Positions 23,701 to 31,464 of a stretch of 34,055 bases of DNA are shown piece after piece. Made by a program: the position numbers and the translations under genes. Origin of the DNA: an uncultured Mollicutes bacterium (GTDB lineage Bacteria; Bacillota_I; Bacilli_A; Acholeplasmatales; Anaeroplasmataceae); contig CAMWKG010000019.1 of the NCBI GenBank assembly GCA_947174785.1, forward strand, positions 1 through 34,055, given 5' to 3'. Below the pieces are notes generated by a model. That model did no database searches. It was not told where the DNA came from and saw only the letters and a program-made list of their open reading frames with translations. Numbering within the stretch: the first letter of the stretch is position 1; each line of letters opens with the position of its first letter.

Positions 23701-26700
23701 TTGAGGATTTTTATAAAACGACAGGCATAAAGAATCCTATTATAAATCTTTCTAATGATGAAGCATTTACTTATATAGTTGTAGATGGAGAAGTGCATAT
23801 TACGGGATTAAATGGTGCTGCACCAGCTAAGCTAGTAATACCTTCATACATTGATGATAAGCCTGTTACCAAAATATGTGAAGGTGCATTTGAAGGCTGT
23901 ATATCTTCTATAAAGCTTAATGTGTTGTATCTTAAAGAAATAGAAGAAAATGCATTTAAAGGATGCATAAATTTAACAGATGTATATCTTACTAGAATAA
24001 ACATCATTGGTGCATACGCTTTTGCTAATTGTTCTAATTTAAAGAATCTTACGATTGAAAGTGTAAATGAAATAGGTGCTTATGCCTTTAATGGATGCAC
24101 AAACCTCAAAGTGGTAACTCTTCCAGATTGTTTGAATAATATAGGCGATAAGGCATTGGGATTTGATGCAAATTGGCTTATTTCAGACTTCGTTATTTAT
24201 GCTAATGAAGATACTTTTGCACACACATATGCTTTAGAAAATGGAATAGAATTTCAGACAATATTTGAAAATATTAAGGGTTTTTATTATGACACCTATA
24301 TGAATGAAAATACAGGTAAAGAAGAAATTGTTATATCTTTAGTTGAAACATATACAACAGGAAATATTATTATTCCTGAAAGCTATAAGGGAATGACAAT
24401 TTCAAAAATAGGGGATGAAGCATTTAGTAGCTGTCTTGCTACAGGAGTGATTCTTCCTTCAACAATTACAACAATAGGAATTAAGGCTTTCTCTAATTGT
24501 CATTTCTTAGAAAGCATTAATCTTGATAATATTTTAACTGTAGGTCAAAATGCGTTTTATGGATGTCAATCCTTAAAATATGTAAATATGCCATTGGTAG
24601 AAAAAATACCATGGTCTGTATTTGGTTGTTGTAGTAGTTTAAAAATTGCGGATTTAAGTGGAGTAATTGAGCTTGGACAGGATGCATTTAATGAATGCTA
24701 TTCCCTTGAAAAGGTAATTTGTCCTAATTTAGTAACTCTTGATGCTGCGTTTAAAGAGACAACATCACTAAAAAGTGTAGATACTAAAAATGTAGTAACT
24801 ATTATTGGAAATGCATTTGTTTATTCTAAAAGTCTAGAGGAACTATATTTCCCTAAGCTAGAAACAATTTCTTCTGGAGGGCTTTTCTCTGGTTGTCCTT
24901 CACTAAAAAAGGTAGTTATTGGACGAAACTTTAAGAGCTATGTAGTTGATATGGTTCTTGATATGGTTGACTGGGCTTATTACAATGTGCCTATTTACGG
25001 ATATTCAGGATCTTTAGCTGAAGAGTGGGCATTAAGTTGTGTAAACTATAATAATACGAAGCATTGGGATTTTACAGCTATCGATGAGATGGATGAGCTA
25101 TCCTTAACAAAAGATTTATCTAACAAAGAAGAAATTGAGTTAAATAACAAGCTGACTTTATCTGTTGCTGCAGAAGGAGTAGGACTTTCCTATCAATGGT
25201 ACTTGACAGAAGATGACATTTCTACAGGAACACCAATCAAAGGTGCAACAGATAGCCAATTGGTTGTGGATACAACAGTTGGAGGAGCATATAAGTATTA
25301 TGTTATAATTACAGATTGGAAAGATGACAGCATAACATCTTCTGTATGTGAAGTTGACATAATGCTGGATAAATTAAGTATTGAAGTAACGCTAGGAGAA
25401 TATACACATTCCTTCCAAAATGGAAAAAATGAAGTGAATGTAGGAGAAAGCTTCCTGATTACATTTACTTCAGATTTAGGCTATCATATCTCTGAGGTGA
25501 TAGTGGATGGAGTTTCTTTAACAAGTCAAGAATTAGAAGAAGCTATATTCAATGGCTATACTTTTACAAATGTATCTGGAAGTCATACCATCCAAATTCT
25601 TTCCTCTCCTAATAAAAATACGATATATAGAGTTTATCACTATAAGCAGAGTTTAGAAGCAACATCTTATGAAATAGATGGTAAGTATTACGAATTAGAA
25701 ATAGAAGATTTAACTGGAACAACAGGAACCCTGACAAAGGCAACTGGGCGTGCCTATGAAGGATTTACTAAAGATGCCTTTGAACAAAAAAATATTAATG
25801 GCAGTGGAAATACGATAGTTTCAATTTTCTACAACTTAAATAGGTATACAATAACACTTATTGAAAGTGAAGGTGTTACAGCTGAAGGTAATGGCAGCTA
25901 TCTTTATGGAGAAAGTGTTACAATCAAAGCTATAGTAGATGAAGGATATGAGTGGGTTGAGTGGGAAAGCTCCAATGCTCAAATATGTCCTAATGTAGAT
26001 TCTAAAGAATATACATTTAGTATGCCAAGTGAAGATCTTATACTTACAGCGAAGGTAACTAAAATCCAGCCTGGAACGGTTTTGATAAAAGTTGCCTCTA
26101 GTATGAACATCACTTCTTCACAGAACGGTACAAATCAAGTGAATGTAGGAGATACCTATAACGTTTCTTTTTCAGCAGATATAGGGTATCATATAACTGA
26201 TGTTAAAGTTGATGATATTTCTTTAACCAATGATGAATTAAATGAATCTTTATTAAATGGCTACACTTTTACGAATGTAACAGAAAGTCATACGATTCGG
26301 ATTCTTTCAGCTCCTAATGAGGATACACTATATAAGGTTTATCATTATAAGCAGAGCTTAGACAGAACCTCCTATGAGATAAATGGTAAGTATTATGAAT
26401 TAGAAATAGAGAACCTAACTGGAACAACAGGAACTCTGACAACGGCTGTTGGATATACATATGACGGTTATACTGTAGATACCTTTAATCAAAAAAGTAT
26501 TAATGGTAGTGGGGACACGACAGTTTCCATTCTCTATAACCGTAATACATATGCGATAACTCTTGTTGGATGTGAGGGTGTAACAGTAGAAGGTAGTGGA
26601 GCATATCTTTATGGAGAAAGTGTTACTATCAAGGCTTTAGTACAGGATGGCTACGATTGGGTTGAGTGGGAAAGCTCCAATGCCCAAATAAGTCCTAACA

Positions 26701-27653
26701 AGGCTTCTTTAGAATATACATTCAGTATGCCAAACCAAGATATCACACTTACGGCTAAGGCTACTAAAATTCATGCTGATTCAGTATATATAAGAGTAGA
26801 ATCTGAAGTACATAGCAATTCTGCACAGTCTGGAAATAACCAAGTAAATGTAGGTAATAACTTTGTAGTTACATTTACGGCTGAATTAGGATACCATATA
26901 ACTGATGTTAAAGTTGATAATGTTTCCTTAACAAATACAGAATTAAAAGAAGCTTTATTAAAGGGCTATACCTTTACAAATGTAACGATAAGTCATACAC
27001 TTCAAATTCAAACTGCTCCTAATAAAGATACTCATTACAAGGTTTATCACTATAAGCAAAGCCTTGAAGAGACAACAATCAAAATTAATGGTAAGTATTA
27101 TGAATTAGAAATAGAAGATTTAATAGGAACAACAGATTCACTTACTACTGCAGTTAGTCATACCTATGAAGGATTTACCACAAGTGCCTTTGAACAAAAA
27201 GTAATAAGGGGGAATGGAGATACAAAAGTTTCTATTCTCTATACCAGAAATAGTTATACCATCACACTTGTTGGATGTGAGGGTGTAACAGTAGAAGGTA
27301 GTGGAACATATCTTTTTGGACAGAGTGTCACCATCAAGGCTTTAGTAAATGAAGGATATGAATGGGTTGAATGGGCAAGCTCGAATCCGAATATCAGTCC
27401 TAACAAGGATTCCAAAGAGTATACATTTAGTATGCCAGATCAAAGCATTACATTTACTGCAAAGGCTAATAAATCATCAAAAGCTGAGCAACCAGAGCAG
27501 CCAGAACAACCTACTCCTGAAGCACCTACAAAAACACAAGAAAAAGGTTTTGATGTTTCCTTATGGTTGTCTATAGGTGCTATCATAATTATACTAATTA
27601 TATTGGTGATTCTATTAGTTTTACATATTAAGAATAAAACAAGAAGACATTAA
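20751..27653 (+). CDS. Giant surface subtilase with BspA-type LRRs and tandem C-terminal repeats
   Basis: GTG 20751 is preferred (AGAGGG just upstream, then KRKK and a signal helix); an ATG at 20688 would bury the signal. The 2300-residue product starts with a signal peptide and a propeptide-like region. A subtilisin (S8) domain follows with Asp277 (VIDTGID), His315 (GHGTH), Asn406 (AAGNEN) and Ser472 (GTSMAAPH), all intact. Residues about 553-613 resemble a chitobiase C-terminal module (YYTVDGTLPTP). About 650-1410 are BspA-type LRR_5 repeats (IGAYAFANCSNL pattern) in three blocks. About 1445-1540 are Ig-like. Three 235-residue repeats (about 1541-2241) combine an InlB-B2-like and a divergent InlB-B part. 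A Pro/Glu spacer, a membrane helix (about 2272-2293) and a basic tail end the chain. There is no LPXTG motif, so the helix probably anchors it. Substrates are probably host or mucus proteins, by inference. Confidence 0.9.
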   Translation: MKRKKINLILVAVIIGILFIFISSIDVKLKANNFEIGFHDFEKDYLNIMENYTSSNDGQIVFSSKDGLYERNGCYMIDGNSFSRLTGASIINSEDNTSIRYEEKNISIKNDVIYSENDTVEILPQAMEYSNGSCAFPIQTVAAALGYKVNVTGSEEKNVTLTREFSTKRLIVKYKGNLDSCGAIASAEGYDDLHIFQYKDEESTASAYEYFKKLSFIEYVECDEVVTVEQTDTESTDASISSTYKSWGAEAMGVGNYTSHIKSTMSTLPEIIVAVIDTGIDTDHEWFKNRIAAGGKDFTASTSKTNYEYEDDQGHGTHVSGIIVDLTLDNVKILPIKVMDESGKGYTSSITLGVKYVTSLKKTGVNIRALNMSLGGTATSESNKLYSECITEADDNGILAVVAAGNENTNVSYVTPANVSCAVTVAAVANANNIYYRPYYSNFGSYVDVCAPGSAILSARMGGGTVTQSGTSMAAPHVAAAAALVLTEHSEYTHKQVEKLLKNTAIDLGDKGKDSYYGMGMVNLRYIYAELLSGVTFSNLVTNCTQPFDLTISHTNSNAVIYYTVDGTLPTPENGILYTSPIRISRSVKIRASAYVLTANQVDSYSNPVDITYRFGNQDLEDCFIVDNETGGLVYYQGILEDVTVPQIIDGTTITTICSGAFTATNVVNVVLPNSVIEIQSSAFRDCKNLQTVTAPNVKSIGNYAFQSCSKLMYVNDEYFPELIKIGAYAFYQCSSLRSITLSKVETIDSSAFYMRNTDPKYLTSINLPSVKIISDFAFNYASYVTQVNLPKVEIISECAFQENDIRTLYLPNVIYLGSSAFFGNDKMTSADLPKAVYLATYALAGSTEGGGSLLSSVNLPKAKVLGTYVISHTLVTHIDLPSVETLLPLAFYTQRLLESFTAPNLKYVGSRAFGYCEALTEANLPSVISLDNAFYACKNLQTITLSPCLEKMPAYSTNDRGEINALKYVPETCVIYYYKGTAFEDFYKTTGIKNPIINLSNDEAFTYIVVDGEVHITGLNGAAPAKLVIPSYIDDKPVTKICEGAFEGCISSIKLNVLYLKEIEENAFKGCINLTDVYLTRINIIGAYAFANCSNLKNLTIESVNEIGAYAFNGCTNLKVVTLPDCLNNIGDKALGFDANWLISDFVIYANEDTFAHTYALENGIEFQTIFENIKGFYYDTYMNENTGKEEIVISLVETYTTGNIIIPESYKGMTISKIGDEAFSSCLATGVILPSTITTIGIKAFSNCHFLESINLDNILTVGQNAFYGCQSLKYVNMPLVEKIPWSVFGCCSSLKIADLSGVIELGQDAFNECYSLEKVICPNLVTLDAAFKETTSLKSVDTKNVVTIIGNAFVYSKSLEELYFPKLETISSGGLFSGCPSLKKVVIGRNFKSYVVDMVLDMVDWAYYNVPIYGYSGSLAEEWALSCVNYNNTKHWDFTAIDEMDELSLTKDLSNKEEIELNNKLTLSVAAEGVGLSYQWYLTEDDISTGTPIKGATDSQLVVDTTVGGAYKYYVIITDWKDDSITSSVCEVDIMLDKLSIEVTLGEYTHSFQNGKNEVNVGESFLITFTSDLGYHISEVIVDGVSLTSQELEEAIFNGYTFTNVSGSHTIQILSSPNKNTIYRVYHYKQSLEATSYEIDGKYYELEIEDLTGTTGTLTKATGRAYEGFTKDAFEQKNINGSGNTIVSIFYNLNRYTITLIESEGVTAEGNGSYLYGESVTIKAIVDEGYEWVEWESSNAQICPNVDSKEYTFSMPSEDLILTAKVTKIQPGTVLIKVASSMNITSSQNGTNQVNVGDTYNVSFSADIGYHITDVKVDDISLTNDELNESLLNGYTFTNVTESHTIRILSAPNEDTLYKVYHYKQSLDRTSYEINGKYYELEIENLTGTTGTLTTAVGYTYDGYTVDTFNQKSINGSGDTTVSILYNRNTYAITLVGCEGVTVEGSGAYLYGESVTIKALVQDGYDWVEWESSNAQISPNKASLEYTFSMPNQDITLTAKATKIHADSVYIRVESEVHSNSAQSGNNQVNVGNNFVVTFTAELGYHITDVKVDNVSLTNTELKEALLKGYTFTNVTISHTLQIQTAPNKDTHYKVYHYKQSLEETTIKINGKYYELEIEDLIGTTDSLTTAVSHTYEGFTTSAFEQKVIRGNGDTKVSILYTRNSYTITLVGCEGVTVEGSGTYLFGQSVTIKALVNEGYEWVEWASSNPNISPNKDSKEYTFSMPDQSITFTAKANKSSKAEQPEQPEQPTPEAPTKTQEKGFDVSLWLSIGAIIIILIILVILLVLHIKNKTRRH
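25371..27475 (+). repeat. Three 705-bp in-frame tandem repeats inside the surface protease gene
   Basis: Anchor GTGAATG/GTAAATG positions 25434, 26139 and 26844 are exactly 705 bp apart (235 codons). Copies 2 and 3 are near-identical over stretches such as TGTTGGATGTGAGGGTGTAA, while copy 1 has diverged more. This points to recent duplication or gene conversion. Confidence 0.85.
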
Positions 27654-27685
27654 CTAAAATATTCATTTTAAATAAAAAAATAATC

Positions 27686-27783
27686 AACACCTCCATAGTA
27701 GAAGGCATATAGAATTGTTTCAAAGAGATATAATCCGATGGGATTTTCTTCCTTGAAACAACGATGCCTTCTGTGGAGGTGTT
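27686..27783. repeat. 98-nt nested hairpin after the surface protease gene
   Basis: The outer stem AACACCTCCA pairs with TGGAGGTGTT. The next, GAAGGCAT (27701-27708), pairs with ATGCCTTC (27764-27771). The inner stem TTGTTTCAA (27715-27723) pairs with TTGAAACAA (27753-27761), and a small AATCC/GGATT hairpin (27732-27745) caps it. A T-rich stretch follows. It may be a very strong terminator or a MITE-like element. No protein is encoded in the gap 27654-27902. Confidence 0.7.
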
Positions 27784-27844
27784 ATTTTATAAAATATAAA
27801 AATAAATTTGTTTGGTAAATTCACGATGGATTTATAGGGAATTA

Positions 27845-27873
27845 TTGCTTTATTTATATTTTTGTTGTATAAT
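27845..27873 (+). promoter_or_regulatory. Promoter of tRNA-Thr (and perhaps surE)
   Basis: TTGCTT (27845-27850), a 17-nt spacer and TATAAT (27868-27873), 29 bp before the mature tRNA. Confidence 0.65.
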
Positions 27874-27902
27874 TTTTATACATCTTATCCATTGATGTGA
27901 AT

Positions 27903-27978
27903 GCCGAATTAGCTCAGTTGGTAGAGCAACGCACTCGTAACGCGTAGGTCGTAGGTTCGATCCCTATTTTCGGCACCA
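27903..27978 (+). tRNA. tRNA-Thr (anticodon CGT)
   Basis: A 76-nt cloverleaf. GCCGAAT pairs with ATTTCGGC-type acceptor sequence, the D-arm is TAGCTCAGTTGGTAGAGCA, the anticodon loop CTCGTAA gives CGT, the T-loop is TTCGATC and the CCA end is encoded. Confidence 0.93.
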
Positions 27979-27989
27979 TAGGAAAAAAT

Positions 27990-28018
27990 GCCTAAGTGAA
28001 AGCTTAGGCTTAATTTAT
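27990..28018 (+). terminator. Weak terminator after tRNA-Thr
   Basis: GCCTAAG (27990-27996) pairs with CTTAGGC (28003-28009) around TGAAAG, then TTAATTTA. surE starts 20 bp on, so partial read-through is plausible. Confidence 0.5.
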
Positions 28019-28037
28019 AAAATATTGAGGTGAAGGA

Positions 28038-28775
28038 ATGAACATTTTAGTAGTAAATGATGATGGAATTGAAGCGGTAGGAATAAGAAAACTAGCGATT
28101 GCTTTAAAGAAATATGGGAATGTCATAGTATGTGCACCTGATACAGGAAGAAGTGCTGCTGGACACTCCATTGTTCTTCATGATACTTTATCCTTTGAAT
28201 ATGTGAATCAGGATTGTGGAATAGAGTGGTATAAAACAAGTGGTACACCTGCAGATTGTGTTAGACTCTCTTTGGCTTTACTTAAGGATTCCATTGATGT
28301 TGTGTTTTCGGGTGTAAATGATGGTTTGAATTTAGGAACAGACATCATTTATTCAGGAACAGTTTCTGCAGCAAGAGAAGCTCAAATTGAAGGAGTTCCT
28401 GCAGTGGCTATATCTACAGATTTTAAAGCATTTTCTATTGTAGACCAAGAATTAGATCAAGTTTTAGCATATATATTTGATCATACATTATATTCGGATG
28501 AATATGTTTTAAATATTAATTTTCCTGTTGGAGAATTTGCCGAGTCAAAAGGATTACGCTTTTGTAGACAAGGCATAAAAAATTTCAAAACAAGCTTTTT
28601 AAAGGACAAGGATGGAAGATATATGAATTCTGATAGCGAAATTCTTTATGATGAAAATCCAGATACTGATGTTTATCTTTCAAGTAAGGGATATATTACC
28701 TTGGTTCCTTTACAAGTAGAACAAACAAAATATGATAGTTTGGAAAAATTAAAAAAGAAGTTTGAAAAACTTTAA
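28038..28775 (+). CDS. surE: 5'/3'-nucleotidase SurE
   Basis: SurE is a divalent-metal-dependent nucleoside monophosphate phosphatase (survival protein E). The 245-residue length is typical. The metal ligands are all present: Asp8 and Asp9 in VNDDGIEA, Ser39 in GRSAAGHS and Asn94 in SGVNDGLNLG. The family motif KTSGTPADCVRLSL and the segment IYSGTVSAAREA are intact. ATG 28038 follows a GAGGTGAAGG ribosome site. It is preceded by tRNA-Thr with only a weak terminator between, so co-transcription is possible. It ends at a bidirectional terminator shared with the convergent aldo-keto reductase gene. Confidence 0.95.
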   Translation: MNILVVNDDGIEAVGIRKLAIALKKYGNVIVCAPDTGRSAAGHSIVLHDTLSFEYVNQDCGIEWYKTSGTPADCVRLSLALLKDSIDVVFSGVNDGLNLGTDIIYSGTVSAAREAQIEGVPAVAISTDFKAFSIVDQELDQVLAYIFDHTLYSDEYVLNINFPVGEFAESKGLRFCRQGIKNFKTSFLKDKDGRYMNSDSEILYDENPDTDVYLSSKGYITLVPLQVEQTKYDSLEKLKKKFEKL

Positions 28776-28827
28776 AAAAAATTTCGTATATTATAATAGA
28801 AGAAGATTTCCTTTTGTCATTAAAAAA

Positions 28828-28862
28828 GCCTTTAAGCATTTATTAGCTTAAAGGCCTTTCTT
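28828..28862. terminator. Bidirectional terminator between surE and aldo-keto reductase gene
   Basis: GCCTTTAAGC (28828-28837) pairs perfectly with GCTTAAAGGC (28846-28855), with an A-run before and CTTTCTTTT after. It works for both convergent genes. Confidence 0.85.
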
Positions 28863-29696
28863 TTAACTTCTTAAAGGACGTGTTGGTCCTATCTCTTTTA
28901 ATGTATCTAAATAATCCATATCCTCTTTTTCAATTTCAAAACTAAAATTCAAATTATCATAAATTCTTTCCTTATGAACTGATTTTGGAAGAGGAAGCGT
29001 ATTTTTTTGATAACAGTAGCGTAAGCATATTTTAGCAATTGTGGTATGGTATTTTTCTGCAATCTCCTTTAGTCTCTCATTCTTTAGAATTTGACCTGTT
29101 GCTAGAGGAGAATAAGCTTCAACTAAAATATCATTATCTTGACAGTAGGAGGTAACCTTTTCTTGGGTATTGCCGATGAAGTATCTGATTTGGTTTACCA
29201 TAGGCTTTACATGAGTTGCAGAAATTAATGCTTCTATATCCTTTGGATGAAAATTTGAAACTCCAATAGCTTTAATCTTTTTTTGGTTATATAAAGCAAT
29301 TAAAGCTTTCCAAGCTTCAATATTACCACTTGTATAATCCCCACCAACATCATTCCATGGCCAAGGTGCATGAATTAGATATAAGTCAATATAATCTGTT
29401 TTCAAATTTTCTAAAGATTCATGAAAATACTGAGTAGCACCATCATAGGTTTTAATATCTGCTGGAAGCTTCGTTGTAATAAAGATATCTTTGCGATCTA
29501 CTTTGGAAGCTTGAATAGCTCGTGCTATACTTTTTTCATTTCCGTAGATATAGGCTGTGTCAATATGGCGATATCCCGCTTCCAAAGCCCATCTAACTGA
29601 ATCATAGGCTTCCTGTCCATCTTTTGTCTGCCAAGTTCCAAATCCTACGGCAGGTATTTTTATTCCATTTGATAAAGTAAAGAATTTTTCTTTCAT
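28863..29696 (-). CDS. Aldo/keto reductase
   Basis: This is an NADPH-dependent (beta/alpha)8-barrel reductase of the bacterial 2,5-diketo-gluconate-reductase-like group. ATG 29696 is chosen because GGAG lies 9 nt upstream, inside the end of the preceding gene; an earlier TTG would have no ribosome site. The 277-residue product has the complete catalytic tetrad: Asp46 (HIDTAYIYGNE), Tyr51, Lys76 (ITTKLPAD) and His109 (LYLIHAPWPW). The C-terminal coenzyme loop has PLPKSVHKERIYDNL. It begins one base after the aminotransferase stop, so the two genes form an operon. The physiological aldehyde or ketone cannot be read from the sequence. Confidence 0.92.
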   Translation of the reverse strand: MKEKFFTLSNGIKIPAVGFGTWQTKDGQEAYDSVRWALEAGYRHIDTAYIYGNEKSIARAIQASKVDRKDIFITTKLPADIKTYDGATQYFHESLENLKTDYIDLYLIHAPWPWNDVGGDYTSGNIEAWKALIALYNQKKIKAIGVSNFHPKDIEALISATHVKPMVNQIRYFIGNTQEKVTSYCQDNDILVEAYSPLATGQILKNERLKEIAEKYHTTIAKICLRYCYQKNTLPLPKSVHKERIYDNLNFSFEIEKEDMDYLDTLKEIGPTRPLRS

Positions 29697-29697
29697 T

Positions 29698-30840
29698 TTA
29701 TTTTTCTCCAAGTGTTTTAATAAATTGTTCTAGTCTATCACAAGCTATTTTTATTGTATCAAAGGCAACACAATAGCTGATTCTAATATAGTCATCAGCC
29801 TCAAAACAATCCCCTGGAATAATAGCAACTTTATATTCTAACGCAAACCTCTTACAAAATTCTGTAGAAGACATATGGAATTTTTTAATAGAAGGAAAGA
29901 TATAAAATGCACCTTCAGGTTTTTTAACCTCTAGTCCCATATCCACTAACCGCTTATAAATGTAGTCACATCTTTCTTTATAGCTTTTGACCATTTCTTT
30001 TGAATCATAATCTAAAGCTTTAATCATTGCTGGCTGAATGAATGTATTTAAGGCGACAATCATATATTGATGAATCTTAGAAGCATGCTCGATAAACTGT
30101 TTGTTCGCAATCATATAGCCACATCTCCAGCCAGGCATTGCATAGGATTTTGAATAGGATTGGCATACAATAATTTTATCCTTCATATCCTTATATCTTA
30201 CGAAGCCTGGTTTACGATTATTAAAAACAATTTGATTATATACATCATCACAGATAACATAGATAGGCTTATCTTTAAGAGCTTGATAAATAACCTCATA
30301 GGTTTCATCATTAAAAATAGAACCTGTAGGATTATTAGGAGAAGTAAGAATAATTGCCTTTGTTTTAGAACTTAAGGCTTTTGTAATCTGTTCTTTTGTA
30401 ATTTGGAAATCTGTTAAAGTAGTATCTATAGTTACAATTTTCGCTCCCATAAATTCAACCATTTGTCTATACATAGGGTAGGCAGGATTGGGTACAATAA
30501 CCTCATCTTCAGGATTAAGCATTGTAAAAAGTGCACTAGTTAAAGCTTCTGTAGAACCATGAGTAATAAGGATTTCTTCAGGAGAACAAACAAAATCATT
30601 TACTCTTTTTTCATAGGCACAGATTTTTTTCCTTAAATCTAAAAATCCTGGAGTGGGACCATATTTCGTTTGATGCTTCTTTAAAGCATTTATCGCTTCT
30701 GAAGCAATCTCATCGGGTGTATTAAAATCTGGCTCACCTAAGGTTAATATAACATCAGCACCAACTGATTTAGTATAGTCGTTAAACTGTCTTATTTTTG
30801 AGGTTTCCACCTTAAGTATTTTCTCATTCAAGGGTATCAT
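29698..30840 (-). CDS. Class I/II PLP-dependent aminotransferase
   Basis: This is a fold-type I aminotransferase of the aspartate/aromatic (I-gamma, PatA/AspC-like) group. ATG 30840 is preferred because AGGAG is 8 nt upstream; the ATG at 30846 would be only 2 nt from it. The 380-residue product has the expected landmarks: LGEPDFNTP near the N-terminus, ITHGSTEALTSAL, SPNNPTG (from about residue 167), the CDDVYNQ pocket residues, the PLP lysine in SYSKSYAMPGWRCGY (about Lys231) and the C-terminal substrate arginine in YIRISYC. It is co-transcribed with the aldo-keto reductase gene from an extended -10 promoter at 30871. The exact amino-acid substrate is uncertain. Confidence 0.93.
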   Translation of the reverse strand: MIPLNEKILKVETSKIRQFNDYTKSVGADVILTLGEPDFNTPDEIASEAINALKKHQTKYGPTPGFLDLRKKICAYEKRVNDFVCSPEEILITHGSTEALTSALFTMLNPEDEVIVPNPAYPMYRQMVEFMGAKIVTIDTTLTDFQITKEQITKALSSKTKAIILTSPNNPTGSIFNDETYEVIYQALKDKPIYVICDDVYNQIVFNNRKPGFVRYKDMKDKIIVCQSYSKSYAMPGWRCGYMIANKQFIEHASKIHQYMIVALNTFIQPAMIKALDYDSKEMVKSYKERCDYIYKRLVDMGLEVKKPEGAFYIFPSIKKFHMSSTEFCKRFALEYKVAIIPGDCFEADDYIRISYCVAFDTIKIACDRLEQFIKTLGEK

Positions 30841-30870
30841 TCGCATCTCTCCTTTTTTCTTATTAGTATC

Positions 30871-30879
30871 ATTATAGCA
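30871..30879 (-). promoter_or_regulatory. Extended -10 promoter of the aminotransferase operon
   Basis: On the minus strand TGCTATAAT is a perfect extended -10; no good -35 is seen. The start codon at 30840 is about 30 bp downstream. Confidence 0.5.
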
Positions 30880-30957
30880 TAAATAAAGAATTTTATTGCT
30901 AAAAAGTTGTAGTTTTATGATATACTTTTAGAAGTAGCATAGTTTGGAGGGAATTGT

Positions 30958-31461
30958 ATGGAACTAAAGTATTTATCTAACCATTTTCAAGTAAAAAGGA
31001 TTACAGAAGAATCTTGCTTAGAGGTTTTACATTTATGTGAAGGAAATCCCATCTATTATCAATATTGTCCTCCTAAACCAACAAAGGAAAGTATATGCGA
31101 GGATTTAAAAAAGCTACCTCCTAAGAAATCCCTAGAGGATAAATACTATATAGGCTTTTATGATCAAGACCAATTAGTTGCAGTTATGGACTTGATATTA
31201 TCCTATCCTAATACAGAGACAATTTTTATTGGCTTCTTTATGGTTGAGAAATTATTTCAAAAGAAGGGGATTGGGAGCTTCATAATTACAGAAGTATTGA
31301 ACTACCTAAAAAAAGAATATACCTATGTGCGTTTAGGGTATGTAATGGGAAATAAGGAAAGTGAACATTTTTGGTTAAAGAATCAATTCCATCCTACTGG
31401 GGTAGTAGTTCAAGAAAAGGATTACTCCATTGTAGTATTAGAAAGGCGATTGGAGGGATAA
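30958..31461 (+). CDS. GNAT-family N-acetyltransferase
   Basis: The 167-residue protein has the GNAT fold with motif A, the acetyl-CoA pyrophosphate loop, in LFQKKGIGSFIITEVLNYL (Q-K-K-G-I-G, about residues 100-106). It is preceded by the strand ETIFIGFFMVEKL and followed by VRLGYVMGNKESEHFWLKNQFHPTG (here split), typical of motif B. GGAGG precedes the ATG. It lies 3 bp upstream of an ABC-F gene on the same strand, so they are probably co-transcribed. The substrate (small molecule, peptide or drug) is not predictable. Members next to ABC-F genes are not necessarily resistance factors. Confidence 0.88.
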   Translation: MELKYLSNHFQVKRITEESCLEVLHLCEGNPIYYQYCPPKPTKESICEDLKKLPPKKSLEDKYYIGFYDQDQLVAVMDLILSYPNTETIFIGFFMVEKLFQKKGIGSFIITEVLNYLKKEYTYVRLGYVMGNKESEHFWLKNQFHPTGVVVQEKDYSIVVLERRLEG

Positions 31462-31464
31462 GGA

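Noticed and set aside
27349-27576. Short plus-strand frame inside the surface protease
   Set aside because: It overlaps strongly coding repeat DNA in another frame and has no ribosome site.
27480-27653. Sortase LPXTG anchor on the giant protein
   Set aside because: No LPXTG-like motif precedes the C-terminal helix; only a Pro/Glu-rich spacer does.
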